Source: Magnetococcales bacterium | GTDB taxonomy: Bacteria > Pseudomonadota > Magnetococcia > Magnetococcales > JADGCH01 | Length of the DNA stretch: 14,683 bases | Direction: 5' to 3' | NCBI GenBank assembly: GCA_015228995.1 | Contig: JADGCM010000031.1 | Location: forward strand, 1-14,683 | Shown: piece after piece, positions 1 to 7,295 of the stretch | Numbering within the stretch: position 1 is the first letter of the stretch | Layout: every line of letters begins with the position of its first letter | The notes under the pieces: model-generated | What the model saw: only the letters and a program-made list of their open reading frames with translations | Databases searched by the model: none | What the model was told of the DNA's origin: nothing | Made by a program: the position numbers and the translations under genes

Positions 1-29
1 ATTCTGAACAGGACCATGACTTTCTAGAA

Positions 30-35
30 GAGGGA
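30..35 (+). promoter_or_regulatory. Ribosome binding site of the cytidylate-kinase-like gene
   Basis: GAGGGA lies 9 bases before the ATG at 45. This supports that start, although the reading frame stays open upstream to the window edge, so a longer protein beginning outside the window cannot be excluded. Confidence 0.5.
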
Positions 36-44
36 CTCTACATA

Positions 45-767
45 ATGACCAGCAAGACGATCGGTATTCTCCACTCCATCATGGACGCCAAGATCTACGA
101 GGATACCTTTGAAAAAAATGAGCGTCCAACTTATCCCTTGGTGACGGTGTCACGCTCTTATGGAGCCGTTAGCATTGATGTGGCAAGGATATTGGCTGCA
201 CAGCTACATGTACCGCTCTACGATAAAGAAATTTTAACCGAGATTACCCGACGCACAAAAATGGACCGAGCGTTGGTTTCCAGGTTGGATGAGCACGTAG
301 GCAGCATGGTGGAAGATTGGATGCAGATGCTGTTTGCCAAGAAGGGCTCCACCAAGGATGAATTTTATTACCATATGGTAAAAGTTATTTTGGCGGTCAG
401 TCTACAAGGCGGAGTGATTGTCGGTCGCGGGGCGCATCTTATTCTCTCCTCACGACGTGCTTTTCGATTGCGGGTTGAAGGCTCCTTACCGATATGTGCC
501 GCTCGGCTATCGCGGCAGAATGGTATCAGTGAGGCGGCTGCAACCAAGCTGATCATCAAGATGGATAAAGAAAGGCAAGAGTTCGTCAAGAATGTCTATC
601 AGCGCTTTGCTGGTGGTGTAAGTTACTACGAGATGGTGATCAATAGTGATCTCTATACACCCGAGCAGATGGCGCGGATTGTTGTCGAGGCGATGCGGTT
701 GAGCGGCCATCCGATTTTGCCCCCAGGACACAGCCATAGGGAATCACATAGGGAGCAAATAGCGTAG
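45..767 (+). CDS. Cytidylate kinase-like family protein with degenerate P-loop
   Basis: This 240-residue protein resembles the cytidylate-kinase-like P-loop family, which is related to CMP kinase but usually of unproven substrate. Seen: a first beta strand and SRxYG motif at residues 33-40; a YDKEIL segment after the first helix, typical of the family; VIVGRGAHLIL at about 124-134, which matches the conserved GRG strand; and a basic helical stretch with RLSRQNGIS and MDKERQEF at about 160-190, where the family has its lid and phosphate-contacting arginines. The phosphate loop is odd: after SRSYG it reads AVS (residues 41-43), whereas family members normally have a Ser/Gly-rich GSGG-like turn. 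ATP binding may therefore be altered. The ATG at 45 has a plausible ribosome binding site, but the frame is open to the window edge. It lies 29 bases before the helicase gene and is probably in the same operon. The family assignment is fairly sure; the substrate is unknown. Confidence 0.75.
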   Translation: MTSKTIGILHSIMDAKIYEDTFEKNERPTYPLVTVSRSYGAVSIDVARILAAQLHVPLYDKEILTEITRRTKMDRALVSRLDEHVGSMVEDWMQMLFAKKGSTKDEFYYHMVKVILAVSLQGGVIVGRGAHLILSSRRAFRLRVEGSLPICAARLSRQNGISEAAATKLIIKMDKERQEFVKNVYQRFAGGVSYYEMVINSDLYTPEQMARIVVEAMRLSGHPILPPGHSHRESHREQIA

Positions 768-783
768 GAATGAGAGGACAATT

Positions 784-789
784 GAGGGA
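784..789 (+). promoter_or_regulatory. Ribosome binding site supporting a GTG start for the helicase
   Basis: GAGGGA lies 7 bases before the GTG at 797. The nearby ATG at 790 is in another frame and stops after six codons, so the GTG is the best supported start. Confidence 0.55.
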
Positions 790-796
790 ATGATTT

Positions 797-3046
797 GTGG
801 TGGGGGATGATCTAGCCGTTGCAAAAACCCGCAAGGCATGGAAAAAATTGGGCCGTTTCATACGGCCGGACGCTGTTGGTCAGAGCGTAACGGATGTCGA
901 GGGGGGAAGTTATACAGTCTACACCAGCGACCAGACGGTTGACGAGATTGAGTATGTCCATCTGCATCGCCAGAGCATCCTCAACAACTGTCGCCAGTGG
1001 CAGCGGGAGTGGCATTTATTGGAAGGAGATCTGCTGACCTGGGAGCAGCAACTTTCTATGGTACCCGGGCCAGATGCCGAGTACACATTGACGATGTTGC
1101 TGCAACAGCGAGAGGCCCTATTAGAACGCTGGCACACTTTAGCGCCGCGTGCCGAGTTATTGGAGCATGCCTTCCCCCAGCCGCTGATGACTCCGTGGCA
1201 TGAGGCGGTGGCCGGTTATCGGCGTCATCGTTTTACGGCAGTGATGGGCCAGGAATGCTGGGATGAACCAGAATTGGCGCAGCGCATTGATGCAGAGTTG
1301 ATCCGTCAGGAACAACGCCAGTACAACGATGCGCTCATGCCGGGCCCTTATTGGGAATATTATGGCCGCTTTACCAAAGCGCTGGAACAGGATCGCTTCC
1401 AACGCCATGTGGCACAAGCAACCCGGATTGACGAGTTTCACCTATTGTTTGCCGCACGCAACGAGACACGCCACATCACGCTCTATATTGGCCCGACTAA
1501 TTCCGGCAAGACGTTTCAGGCGTTACGTCGTCTGGCTGTGGCAGAGACGGGCGTTTATCTGGCGCCGCTGCGGTTGCTGGCCATGGAGGTAGCGGCGACC
1601 CTCAACGAATGGGGGGTGCCTTGCAGCATGGTAACCGGTGAGGAGAAACTGTTGGTAGAGCAAGCTTGCCACACTGCCAGCACCATTGAAATGATCTCCT
1701 TTGGCGAGCGGTATGACCTCTGTGTCATTGATGAAGTGCAAATGCTGGGTGATGCGGAGCGGGGCTGGGCCTGGACCCAGGCTATTCTAGGGGTACAGGC
1801 ACGTGAGGTCTGTCTGGTAGGAGCTCCTGAATGTCGTCCGGTGGTCGAAAAACTACTCCAATTGACGGGTGAACCTTACGATGTGGTCGAACTGGAACGT
1901 TTGGCCCCCTTGCAGGTCATGCGGCGGCCGGTACGCTCTTTGGAGGCGCTGGAACCGGGAACAGCGATCATTGCCTTTTCCCGTGCGGCGGTGTTGGGCT
2001 TAAAAAACACCATCGAACGACAAACACGGCAGCGGGTGGCGGTGCTGTACGGCTCCTTACCGCCCGAAGTACGGCGGGAACAAGCGCGCCTGTTTGCCTC
2101 TGGAGAGGCCCCATTGTTAGCGGCTACGGATGCCATTGGTATGGGTCTCAATTTGCCCATCCGCACTATTTTATTTGCCCAAGATCACAAAATGATTGAC
2201 CGGAAGGAGCATCTGCTCACCCCCCTGGAGGTGCGCCAAATTGCTGGTCGTGCCGGCCGATTTGGCTTGAACGAGAGTGGGTGGGTGGGCACTTTTGCCT
2301 TGCCGATTGAACCGGTCCGCCGTTTGCTGGAACAGAAGCCAGCCGCTGTTCGCAAAGCCCATCTCGCTCCTAGTCTGGATCACTTGCAGGCTCTGGCTGG
2401 TTTGCAGCAGCACGAAGCTGCCCCACGGTTGGCACAAATGCTGACTGTGTTCCAGCAGTTGGTCAAACCGGATCCAAAAATATACGAAGTCGCCAACTTA
2501 GACGACCAAATTGTGCTGGCCCGCATCACCGATCGTTTCCCGGAGATGGACTTTGCCACTCGTTTTTCTCTCTCGGCAGCACCAGTGGCTATTCGTTCGT
2601 TACCAGTCATGTCGGTATTTGAGCAGATGGTTGTTACCGTGGCCATGGGACAAGTGATGCTGCCAGAACAGGCTCTGGCTTTGACCCAAAAATATGTCGG
2701 TCAACGCAGCAATCGACTCAATGTGTTGGAAACGGCCATGAAGGTGGTCAACCTTTACTGCTGGCTGCATTATCGATTTGGTTGTTGTTTCCCGGAACTT
2801 GCTGAGGCTGAACGGCAGCGTGATGAGATCAACCAAGAGATCAACCGTATCTTGGCGCGGAGTCAATTTCATCTGCGTTTATGTCAGCAGTGTGGCCGAC
2901 CGCTCCCCCCCGATCTATTTCACGAGCGCTGTCAGGAGTGCTGGCAGACCAGACGGCAGCAACAGGATCCCGTTGACTCAGTGTCTAACCGATCGCGCCC
3001 GCGCTATCGTGGCGGCCGCCGTTACGGTGGCAGGCGCGTGGGCTAA
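797..3046 (+). CDS. SUV3-type DEAD/DEAH-box RNA helicase with C-terminal Cys4 knuckle and Arg/Gly tail
   Basis: This 749-residue superfamily 2 helicase resembles the mitochondrial SUV3 RNA helicase, which unwinds RNA for degradation. Seen: motif I GPTNSGKT at 232-239; APLRLLAMEV (motif Ia) shortly after; motif II DEVQ at 312-315, the SUV3-like variant of DEAD; a second RecA-like lobe with AFSRA, YGSLPPEVRREQ and ATDAIGMGLNLP; and motif VI QIAGRAGR at 481-488. About 220 residues precede the helicase core and resemble no domain I can name. The C-terminal region carries C696xxC699 and C712xxC715, probably a zinc-binding knuckle, followed by a basic tail ending RYRGGRRYGGRRVG that probably binds RNA. 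It is cytoplasmic, with no signal peptide or membrane segment. It starts with GTG and lies 41 bases before the Ser/Thr kinase gene. No nuclease or PNPase gene is in view, so an RNA-decay partner is only inferred from the family. Confidence 0.85.
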   Translation: MVGDDLAVAKTRKAWKKLGRFIRPDAVGQSVTDVEGGSYTVYTSDQTVDEIEYVHLHRQSILNNCRQWQREWHLLEGDLLTWEQQLSMVPGPDAEYTLTMLLQQREALLERWHTLAPRAELLEHAFPQPLMTPWHEAVAGYRRHRFTAVMGQECWDEPELAQRIDAELIRQEQRQYNDALMPGPYWEYYGRFTKALEQDRFQRHVAQATRIDEFHLLFAARNETRHITLYIGPTNSGKTFQALRRLAVAETGVYLAPLRLLAMEVAATLNEWGVPCSMVTGEEKLLVEQACHTASTIEMISFGERYDLCVIDEVQMLGDAERGWAWTQAILGVQAREVCLVGAPECRPVVEKLLQLTGEPYDVVELERLAPLQVMRRPVRSLEALEPGTAIIAFSRAAVLGLKNTIERQTRQRVAVLYGSLPPEVRREQARLFASGEAPLLAATDAIGMGLNLPIRTILFAQDHKMIDRKEHLLTPLEVRQIAGRAGRFGLNESGWVGTFALPIEPVRRLLEQKPAAVRKAHLAPSLDHLQALAGLQQHEAAPRLAQMLTVFQQLVKPDPKIYEVANLDDQIVLARITDRFPEMDFATRFSLSAAPVAIRSLPVMSVFEQMVVTVAMGQVMLPEQALALTQKYVGQRSNRLNVLETAMKVVNLYCWLHYRFGCCFPELAEAERQRDEINQEINRILARSQFHLRLCQQCGRPLPPDLFHERCQECWQTRRQQQDPVDSVSNRSRPRYRGGRRYGGRRVG

Positions 3047-3073
3047 CAGCTATTTTTGGGAAATTATTTTTTT

Positions 3074-3079
3074 AGGGAG
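3074..3079 (+). promoter_or_regulatory. Ribosome binding site of the Ser/Thr kinase gene
   Basis: AGGGAG lies 8 bases before the ATG at 3088. A second purine run, GAGGAG, directly abuts the ATG and is too close to serve. The 41-base gap before the gene is T-rich (runs at 3054-3058 and 3067-3073) but shows no clear terminator hairpin, so read-through from the helicase is likely. Confidence 0.55.
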
Positions 3080-3087
3080 ACGAGGAG

Positions 3088-6000
3088 ATGGTCAATAAAG
3101 AGGATGATGGGGCACTGTTCCCAACATTGCAGTTGGCGGACGAAGGAACGCCACTGGCTAGCTCCGCCGCCGATGGAGAGAAACGCCAGGAACGTGGTTT
3201 GATTCTTCACTTCGAGGATCAAGACGAAACGGCCCTGCCTTTATTGACTCTAGAACCTACGGAAGAGTCTACTCCAGCGCCTGATGCGCCAAATAAGGCA
3301 GATGATATAGACGCGTCCGATATTGCTCCACCACTGGTCTTTCATTCGGACGAAGAAGACGGGTTTCTGACTCCTCCTCCCCTACCCCCCTCTCCCACAG
3401 GTAGCGAGGGGGAGCATGAAGAGGAACCAATCGTACCGAGTTTGACCTTTCACTCGGACGAAGAAGATGGGTTTCTAACTCCCCCTCACCCCCCAACCCC
3501 CTCTCCCACAGATGGCGAGGGAGAGCGTATGGGCGAGAGGATAGTAGAACAGCCGCCGGTTGCAGATGAACCCGTCGTGCCTGCTTCCCCCTTTCGCTCG
3601 GACGAAGAGGATGGTTTTTTGGTTCCCCCTCACTCCCCAACCCCCTCTCCCACAGATGGCGAGGGGGAGCATGAAGCGGCACCAATCGCACCAAATTTGG
3701 ACTTCCGCTCGGACGAAGAGGGTGAAGATGACGTCGCCACGGTAGTGGTATCGCCGTCACTACCGTCGTCCACAACTTGGTCAGATGAAGACGATGACAA
3801 TGCGGCCACGGTGATCGCCTCTCCTATCGCCAGTCTGCCAGATACAGATGACGAAGATGGCGGCGCCACGGTACTAGCGGCTCCCGCCTCGTTGGGGACG
3901 ACCACCCAACTGACAGCCAATCAACCAACGCAGGAAGAGGCCCCTCCCCCGCCCCCCCAAGCCAGTAGCAGCGATAATGCCGATGTGCTGCGTGTTGGCC
4001 AGATGCTGATGTGGTATCGCATCGATAAGGTGCTGGGCCAGGGCGGTTTCGGCGTGACCTATAAGGCCTTCGACACGCGCTTGGATACCAACGTCGCTAT
4101 CAAGGAATATCTACCGTCGCAAGTCTCTATCCGGCGCAGCGATGGCAGTATTCATCCCCGTTCGGCCGAGCATGAGGCGGCCTTTATCAAAGGACGGGGC
4201 CGGTTCCTCCAAGAAGCACGGACTCTGGCGAAATTCAAGCATGTCAGTTTGGTGCGGGTGGTCACCTTCTTTGAGGAATTCAACAGCGCCTATATGGTCA
4301 TGGAATACGAAGATGGTACCTCCATGGCGGCGGTGTTGCGCGAGAAGAAGGTATTGGATGAACGTGAGCTGCTAGCGATCATCCTACCGCTGTTGCAGGG
4401 TATCTCGATTTTGCACTCGGAAGGCTTTGTTCATCGTGACATCAAGCCTGATAATATTTTTATCCGTCATAAAGACGGTAGCCCGGTGCTGCTTGATTTT
4501 GGCTCGGCACGCCAAAAGACCGAGGGACAGGAGAGCAGCGGCCACATGACGGCGGTCCTGACTCCTAATTACGCCCCTATGGAGCAATATTTCGAGGATG
4601 CTGCCCGTCAGGGACCCTGGACCGATATCTATGCCATTGGCGCCGTGATGTATCGCAGTATCAGTGGCAAAAAACCAGTTGGTTCGCCACAGCGTAGCAG
4701 CGCGGTCATGCGCGGTCAGCCCGACCCCCTCATTGCCGCCGTCGAAGTTGGCCAAGGACGCTATTCTGAATCGTTACTGAAAGCCATTGATTTGGCGTTG
4801 CAGATCGATGAAAAAGATCGTCCCCGTACCATTGCTGAGTGGCTCCGTGCCGTCGAAAGCGAGGAAGGTGGGCAAGATGAATTCGTCTCGGCTGGACTTA
4901 AGGCGTTGTCTAGCACCGGTATCAGTACTCAGGCACGCATCATCATCGGGGTGTTGTCGCTGTTACTGACACTAGGAGTTGGCTACACCTTTTGGTTCGT
5001 GATGAGTCGTGGTGATCGGATGTTGACACCGGAACAGGTTCGCGCCAATCAACTGAAGCAGATTCAGGAAAAAGCCGACCAGGGTGACCCGGAAGCGATG
5101 TTGCAGCTGGCCCACCGTTATGAGGTCGGGCAGGACCTACCGGCCAATCGCTCATACGCTTTTGACTGGATCCGTCGGGCGGCGGAGAAGGGATCGGCCG
5201 AGGCTTACTATCGTCTAGGGATGGCGCACAAGACGGGTGAAGGCACCGCCAAAAATTGGGACGAAGCCCTACGTTGGTTGCAGAAGGCGGTCGCTGCCAA
5301 CTATCCGCAGGCACAGTTTGAAGTGGCCCAGGCGCTGGAGAGCGGCAACGGCGTGACGCGGAACATCGATACCGCTATTACACTTTACCGCAGCGCAGCG
5401 ACGGCTGGAGAACCACAGGCGCAATACCGCGTTGCCCAACTGTTTGACCAAGGGGCACACGGCGTACAAAAAGATATTGACCAGGCCTTTGGTTGGTATG
5501 TGAAAGCGGCTGAGCACGCCATTGTTCCCGCTCAGTGGCGAGTGGCACAGATGTTTGAGTTGGGACAAGGCACCCAGGCCGATCCGAACAAGGCGTTGCA
5601 ATTTTACCGCCTGGTGGCCGAGCAGAACAATAAAGAAGCGCAACTCCACTTGGCCGATGCCTTATTTCAAGGGACATTGGGCTTGCAAGATGTGGCAACG
5701 GCACTGGTCTGGTATACCAAAGCGGCTCAGTTGGGTGACGTGACAGCGATGATGCGGTTGGCGGCCATTTATGATCGTGGCGAGGGGGGGCAGCCGGTCA
5801 ACTCAGGTCAGGCGGTGCATTGGTATACCAAGGCAGCTGAAGCGGGCCATGTCGAGGCGCAGTGGATTATGGGGGATAAGTGTTCTGCTGGTACCGGTGT
5901 CTACAAAGACGACGGCGCCGCTGCCCGTTGGTTCCTGATGGCAGCTGAGCAGGGTCACGCTAAAGCCCAAAACCGCTATGGCGAGCATAAAAAATCGGGC

Positions 6001-6516
6001 CTTGGCGTCTCGAAAAGCGCCACAGAGGCCTTTCAGTGGTTTAGTCGTGCCGCAGCCCAAGGCTTGGCCGATGCGCAAAACAACCTCGGTCTGTTGTACG
6101 AAAAAGGCAATGGGGTGACCCAGGACTACCAGCAGACGTTACAATGGTATTTGAAAGCGGCACAACAAGATCATGCCGGGGCCCAATCCAATCTGGGTTG
6201 GTTATATGAGGAAGGCAAGGGGGTGCCTGCTAATATGGCTCAGGCAGCCCACTGGTATTTGAAGGCGGCGGAGCAGAACGACGTCCGTGCCCAGCGCAAT
6301 TTAGGCTGGATGTACGAAGAGGGGCGGGGCGTGCCCAAAGACCCGGTTCGAGCTTATTTCTGGTACTCACTGGCGGCAGTACAGAACGACACCGATGCCA
6401 CCAATAACTTGCGCATGGTCAGTCGTAAGTTAAGCCAAGATCAGGTTGATAAGGCCTTGACCGTGGCGCGGCAGTGGCTACAACAGACCCAGAGTGGTGG
6501 ATCTGCTGCCCCATGA
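3088..6516 (+). CDS. Transmembrane Ser/Thr protein kinase with acidic repeat linker and twelve Sel1-like repeats
   Basis: A 1142-residue Hanks-type kinase. Residues 1-300 are low complexity, acidic and proline-rich, with four F[HR]SDEE units (85, 121, 169, 206) and three acidic ATV motifs (T218, T241, T261). The kinase domain spans about 310-590. It has the glycine loop GQGGFGVTY at 317-325, catalytic K339 in AIKEYLP, HRDIKPDN at 449-456, DFG at 470-472 and APMEQY at 496-501. All catalytic residues are present, so it should be active. One membrane helix lies at about 617-639. The remainder holds about twelve 36-residue Sel1-like repeats (663-1101; pattern AQ-x-LG-x-x-YE-x-G-x-GV, then WY-x-KAA), a helical protein-binding array. 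With the kinase in the cytoplasm, the Sel1 array should face the periplasm and may act as the sensor (inference). Its stop overlaps the start of the TPR gene by ATGA. It probably phosphorylates itself and neighbouring partners, but the substrates are unknown. Confidence 0.92.
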   Translation: MVNKEDDGALFPTLQLADEGTPLASSAADGEKRQERGLILHFEDQDETALPLLTLEPTEESTPAPDAPNKADDIDASDIAPPLVFHSDEEDGFLTPPPLPPSPTGSEGEHEEEPIVPSLTFHSDEEDGFLTPPHPPTPSPTDGEGERMGERIVEQPPVADEPVVPASPFRSDEEDGFLVPPHSPTPSPTDGEGEHEAAPIAPNLDFRSDEEGEDDVATVVVSPSLPSSTTWSDEDDDNAATVIASPIASLPDTDDEDGGATVLAAPASLGTTTQLTANQPTQEEAPPPPPQASSSDNADVLRVGQMLMWYRIDKVLGQGGFGVTYKAFDTRLDTNVAIKEYLPSQVSIRRSDGSIHPRSAEHEAAFIKGRGRFLQEARTLAKFKHVSLVRVVTFFEEFNSAYMVMEYEDGTSMAAVLREKKVLDERELLAIILPLLQGISILHSEGFVHRDIKPDNIFIRHKDGSPVLLDFGSARQKTEGQESSGHMTAVLTPNYAPMEQYFEDAARQGPWTDIYAIGAVMYRSISGKKPVGSPQRSSAVMRGQPDPLIAAVEVGQGRYSESLLKAIDLALQIDEKDRPRTIAEWLRAVESEEGGQDEFVSAGLKALSSTGISTQARIIIGVLSLLLTLGVGYTFWFVMSRGDRMLTPEQVRANQLKQIQEKADQGDPEAMLQLAHRYEVGQDLPANRSYAFDWIRRAAEKGSAEAYYRLGMAHKTGEGTAKNWDEALRWLQKAVAANYPQAQFEVAQALESGNGVTRNIDTAITLYRSAATAGEPQAQYRVAQLFDQGAHGVQKDIDQAFGWYVKAAEHAIVPAQWRVAQMFELGQGTQADPNKALQFYRLVAEQNNKEAQLHLADALFQGTLGLQDVATALVWYTKAAQLGDVTAMMRLAAIYDRGEGGQPVNSGQAVHWYTKAAEAGHVEAQWIMGDKCSAGTGVYKDDGAAARWFLMAAEQGHAKAQNRYGEHKKSGLGVSKSATEAFQWFSRAAAQGLADAQNNLGLLYEKGNGVTQDYQQTLQWYLKAAQQDHAGAQSNLGWLYEEGKGVPANMAQAAHWYLKAAEQNDVRAQRNLGWMYEEGRGVPKDPVRAYFWYSLAAVQNDTDATNNLRMVSRKLSQDQVDKALTVARQWLQQTQSGGSAAP
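3372..3414 (+). repeat. Copy 1 of palindromic GC-rich repeat inside the kinase gene
   Basis: This copy contains the 14-base core CCCCCTCTCCCACA followed by GGTAGCGAGGGGG. The same core occurs in the hairpin copy at 14311-14353, read on the - strand. The right arm is imperfect, so the original palindrome is partly lost. It encodes PPPLPPSPTGSEGE in the kinase linker. Confidence 0.7.
3481..3524 (+). repeat. Copy 2 of palindromic GC-rich repeat inside the kinase gene
   Basis: This copy has CCCCTCACCCCC, then the 14-base core CCCCCTCTCCCACA, then GATGGCGAGGGAG. It is the coding copy that best matches the element at 14311-14353 read on the - strand, including the left CCCCTCACCCCC arm. It encodes PPHPPTPSPTDGEGE. 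Confidence 0.75.
3625..3669 (+). repeat. Copy 3 of palindromic GC-rich repeat inside the kinase gene
   Basis: This copy is nearly the same as the one at 3481, with CACTCCCC in place of CACCCCCC and GAGGGGGAG at the right arm. It encodes PPHSPTPSPTDGEGE. The shared flanks on both sides indicate amplification together with the surrounding SDEED unit. Confidence 0.75.
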
Positions 6517-7295
6517 ATGGTAGCGAGTCTATCGAGACCTTACGGCAATACCTAGAAGAGCGACTGGACGACATTGAGCGGCAAATTGCCGCCATCCGCG
6601 AACAGTCGGAGTTGCGCCATGTTGGTAGCCTGTACAGTAGTAGTAGCGATGGCCCCGGGGCAGAATTGGGCCGCCGTATTACCGCTGAGGAAATGGGGCA
6701 GGCGCTGATTTGGCAAAGCGAGGCGGTAGCCTGGATGACCAAAGACGATCCGATGCAGGCCGAAGCGGCGATTCGGGCAGCGCTGCGTGTTAATCCGGAC
6801 AGCGCCGAGGCTCGCTTTACCCTGGGGTGGATTCTCCACGAAACCGGCCGTCACGCCGAAGCGGAGGCCCTCTACCGGCTGACTTTGGAACGAGCCCCAC
6901 ACCACGTGGGAGCGTGGTTCAATCTCGGTAACCTACTAACACGCTTCCGACAGGATAAGGAAGCGGTGGCCGCTTGGCGTCAAGCTGCTGATTTGGGGCA
7001 CGAAGAAGCAGAACGCCGCTGTACAGCCGCCTTGCAGCGCGTCGTTGACGAGGTGGGTCCCCTTACAGCCCAGCCGGAGCCACGACGTGGAGCCTTTAAT
7101 GTCGATGCCTTTGCCCCATTATCGGCCAATATTTTGCCAGAACAGCAAGCTGGCGTCCGCTTTGATCGGACCACAACGCTGTTATACGGCTACGAGCGTC
7201 TCAAACAGTCTTTTTGGCGTCGTGCCGGGGTGCTGGTGTTGGTGTTGCTGGTCGGGGTACTGCTGATGCAGTTGTGGTGGATGTTGTTCCACTAA
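6513..7295 (+). CDS. TPR-repeat protein with N-terminal coiled coil and C-terminal membrane anchor
   Basis: A 260-residue protein starting at the ATG whose ATGA overlaps the stop of the kinase gene; a GTG 39 bases further upstream is also in frame but less likely. Residues 7-34 (IETLRQYLEERLDDIERQ and onward) look like a coiled coil. Residues about 64-165 form tetratricopeptide repeats; the clearest is ARFTLGWILHETGRHAEAEA followed by AWFNLGNLLTRFRQDKEAVA. A linker of about 60 residues follows. Residues about 237-256 are a single strongly hydrophobic helix after a WRR positive cluster, leaving almost no residues after it. This is a tail-anchored layout that puts the TPRs in the cytoplasm, on the same side as the kinase domain encoded upstream. 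It is probably an adaptor or substrate for the kinase or the DnaJ-related protein (inference from coupling). No enzyme motif is seen. Confidence 0.82.
   Translation: MNGSESIETLRQYLEERLDDIERQIAAIREQSELRHVGSLYSSSSDGPGAELGRRITAEEMGQALIWQSEAVAWMTKDDPMQAEAAIRAALRVNPDSAEARFTLGWILHETGRHAEAEALYRLTLERAPHHVGAWFNLGNLLTRFRQDKEAVAAWRQAADLGHEEAERRCTAALQRVVDEVGPLTAQPEPRRGAFNVDAFAPLSANILPEQQAGVRFDRTTTLLYGYERLKQSFWRRAGVLVLVLLVGVLLMQLWWMLFH

Larger units (their letters stand above)
3340..3723 (+). repeat. In-frame tandem repeats encoding F[HR]SDEED units in the kinase linker
   Basis: Four imperfect direct repeats begin at 3340, 3448, 3592 and 3703, with periods of 108, 144 and 111 bases, all multiples of three. 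Each starts with codons for F-[H/R]-S-D-E-E. The first three continue with DGFL[T/V]PP, a proline-rich stretch and an acidic GEG[ED] stretch; the fourth is truncated after SDEEG. The 144-base period is longer because it carries an additional 36 bases or so between the acidic stretch and the next unit. The reading frame is kept throughout. Confidence 0.85.

Noticed and set aside
1..27. C-terminal end of a preceding gene (frame 1 runs to TAG at 25)
   Set aside because: Eight codons are too few to judge, and nothing recognisable is encoded.
3340..3723. Regularly spaced repeats that could suggest a CRISPR array
   Set aside because: Periods differ (108, 144, 111), the spacers are themselves repeated, and the whole stretch is in frame inside a protein gene.
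3269..3775. Open frame of 168 codons on the - strand opposite the kinase linker, with repeated LWERGLG-like segments
   Set aside because: It is the antisense reading of the SDEED/palindromic repeats. The repeated peptide follows from the DNA repeat, and the + strand frame is continuous with a clear kinase.
6474..6512. Earlier GTG start for the TPR protein
   Set aside because: It would overlap the kinase gene by 43 bases and add 13 residues unlike the rest. The ATGA overlap at 6513 is a more natural coupled start.
7214..7294. Earlier start for the DnaJ-related protein, 81 bases upstream
   Set aside because: The added residues are a Gly/Val/Ala-rich reading of the TPR protein's membrane segment in another frame. 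The ATG in the TAATG overlap fits better.
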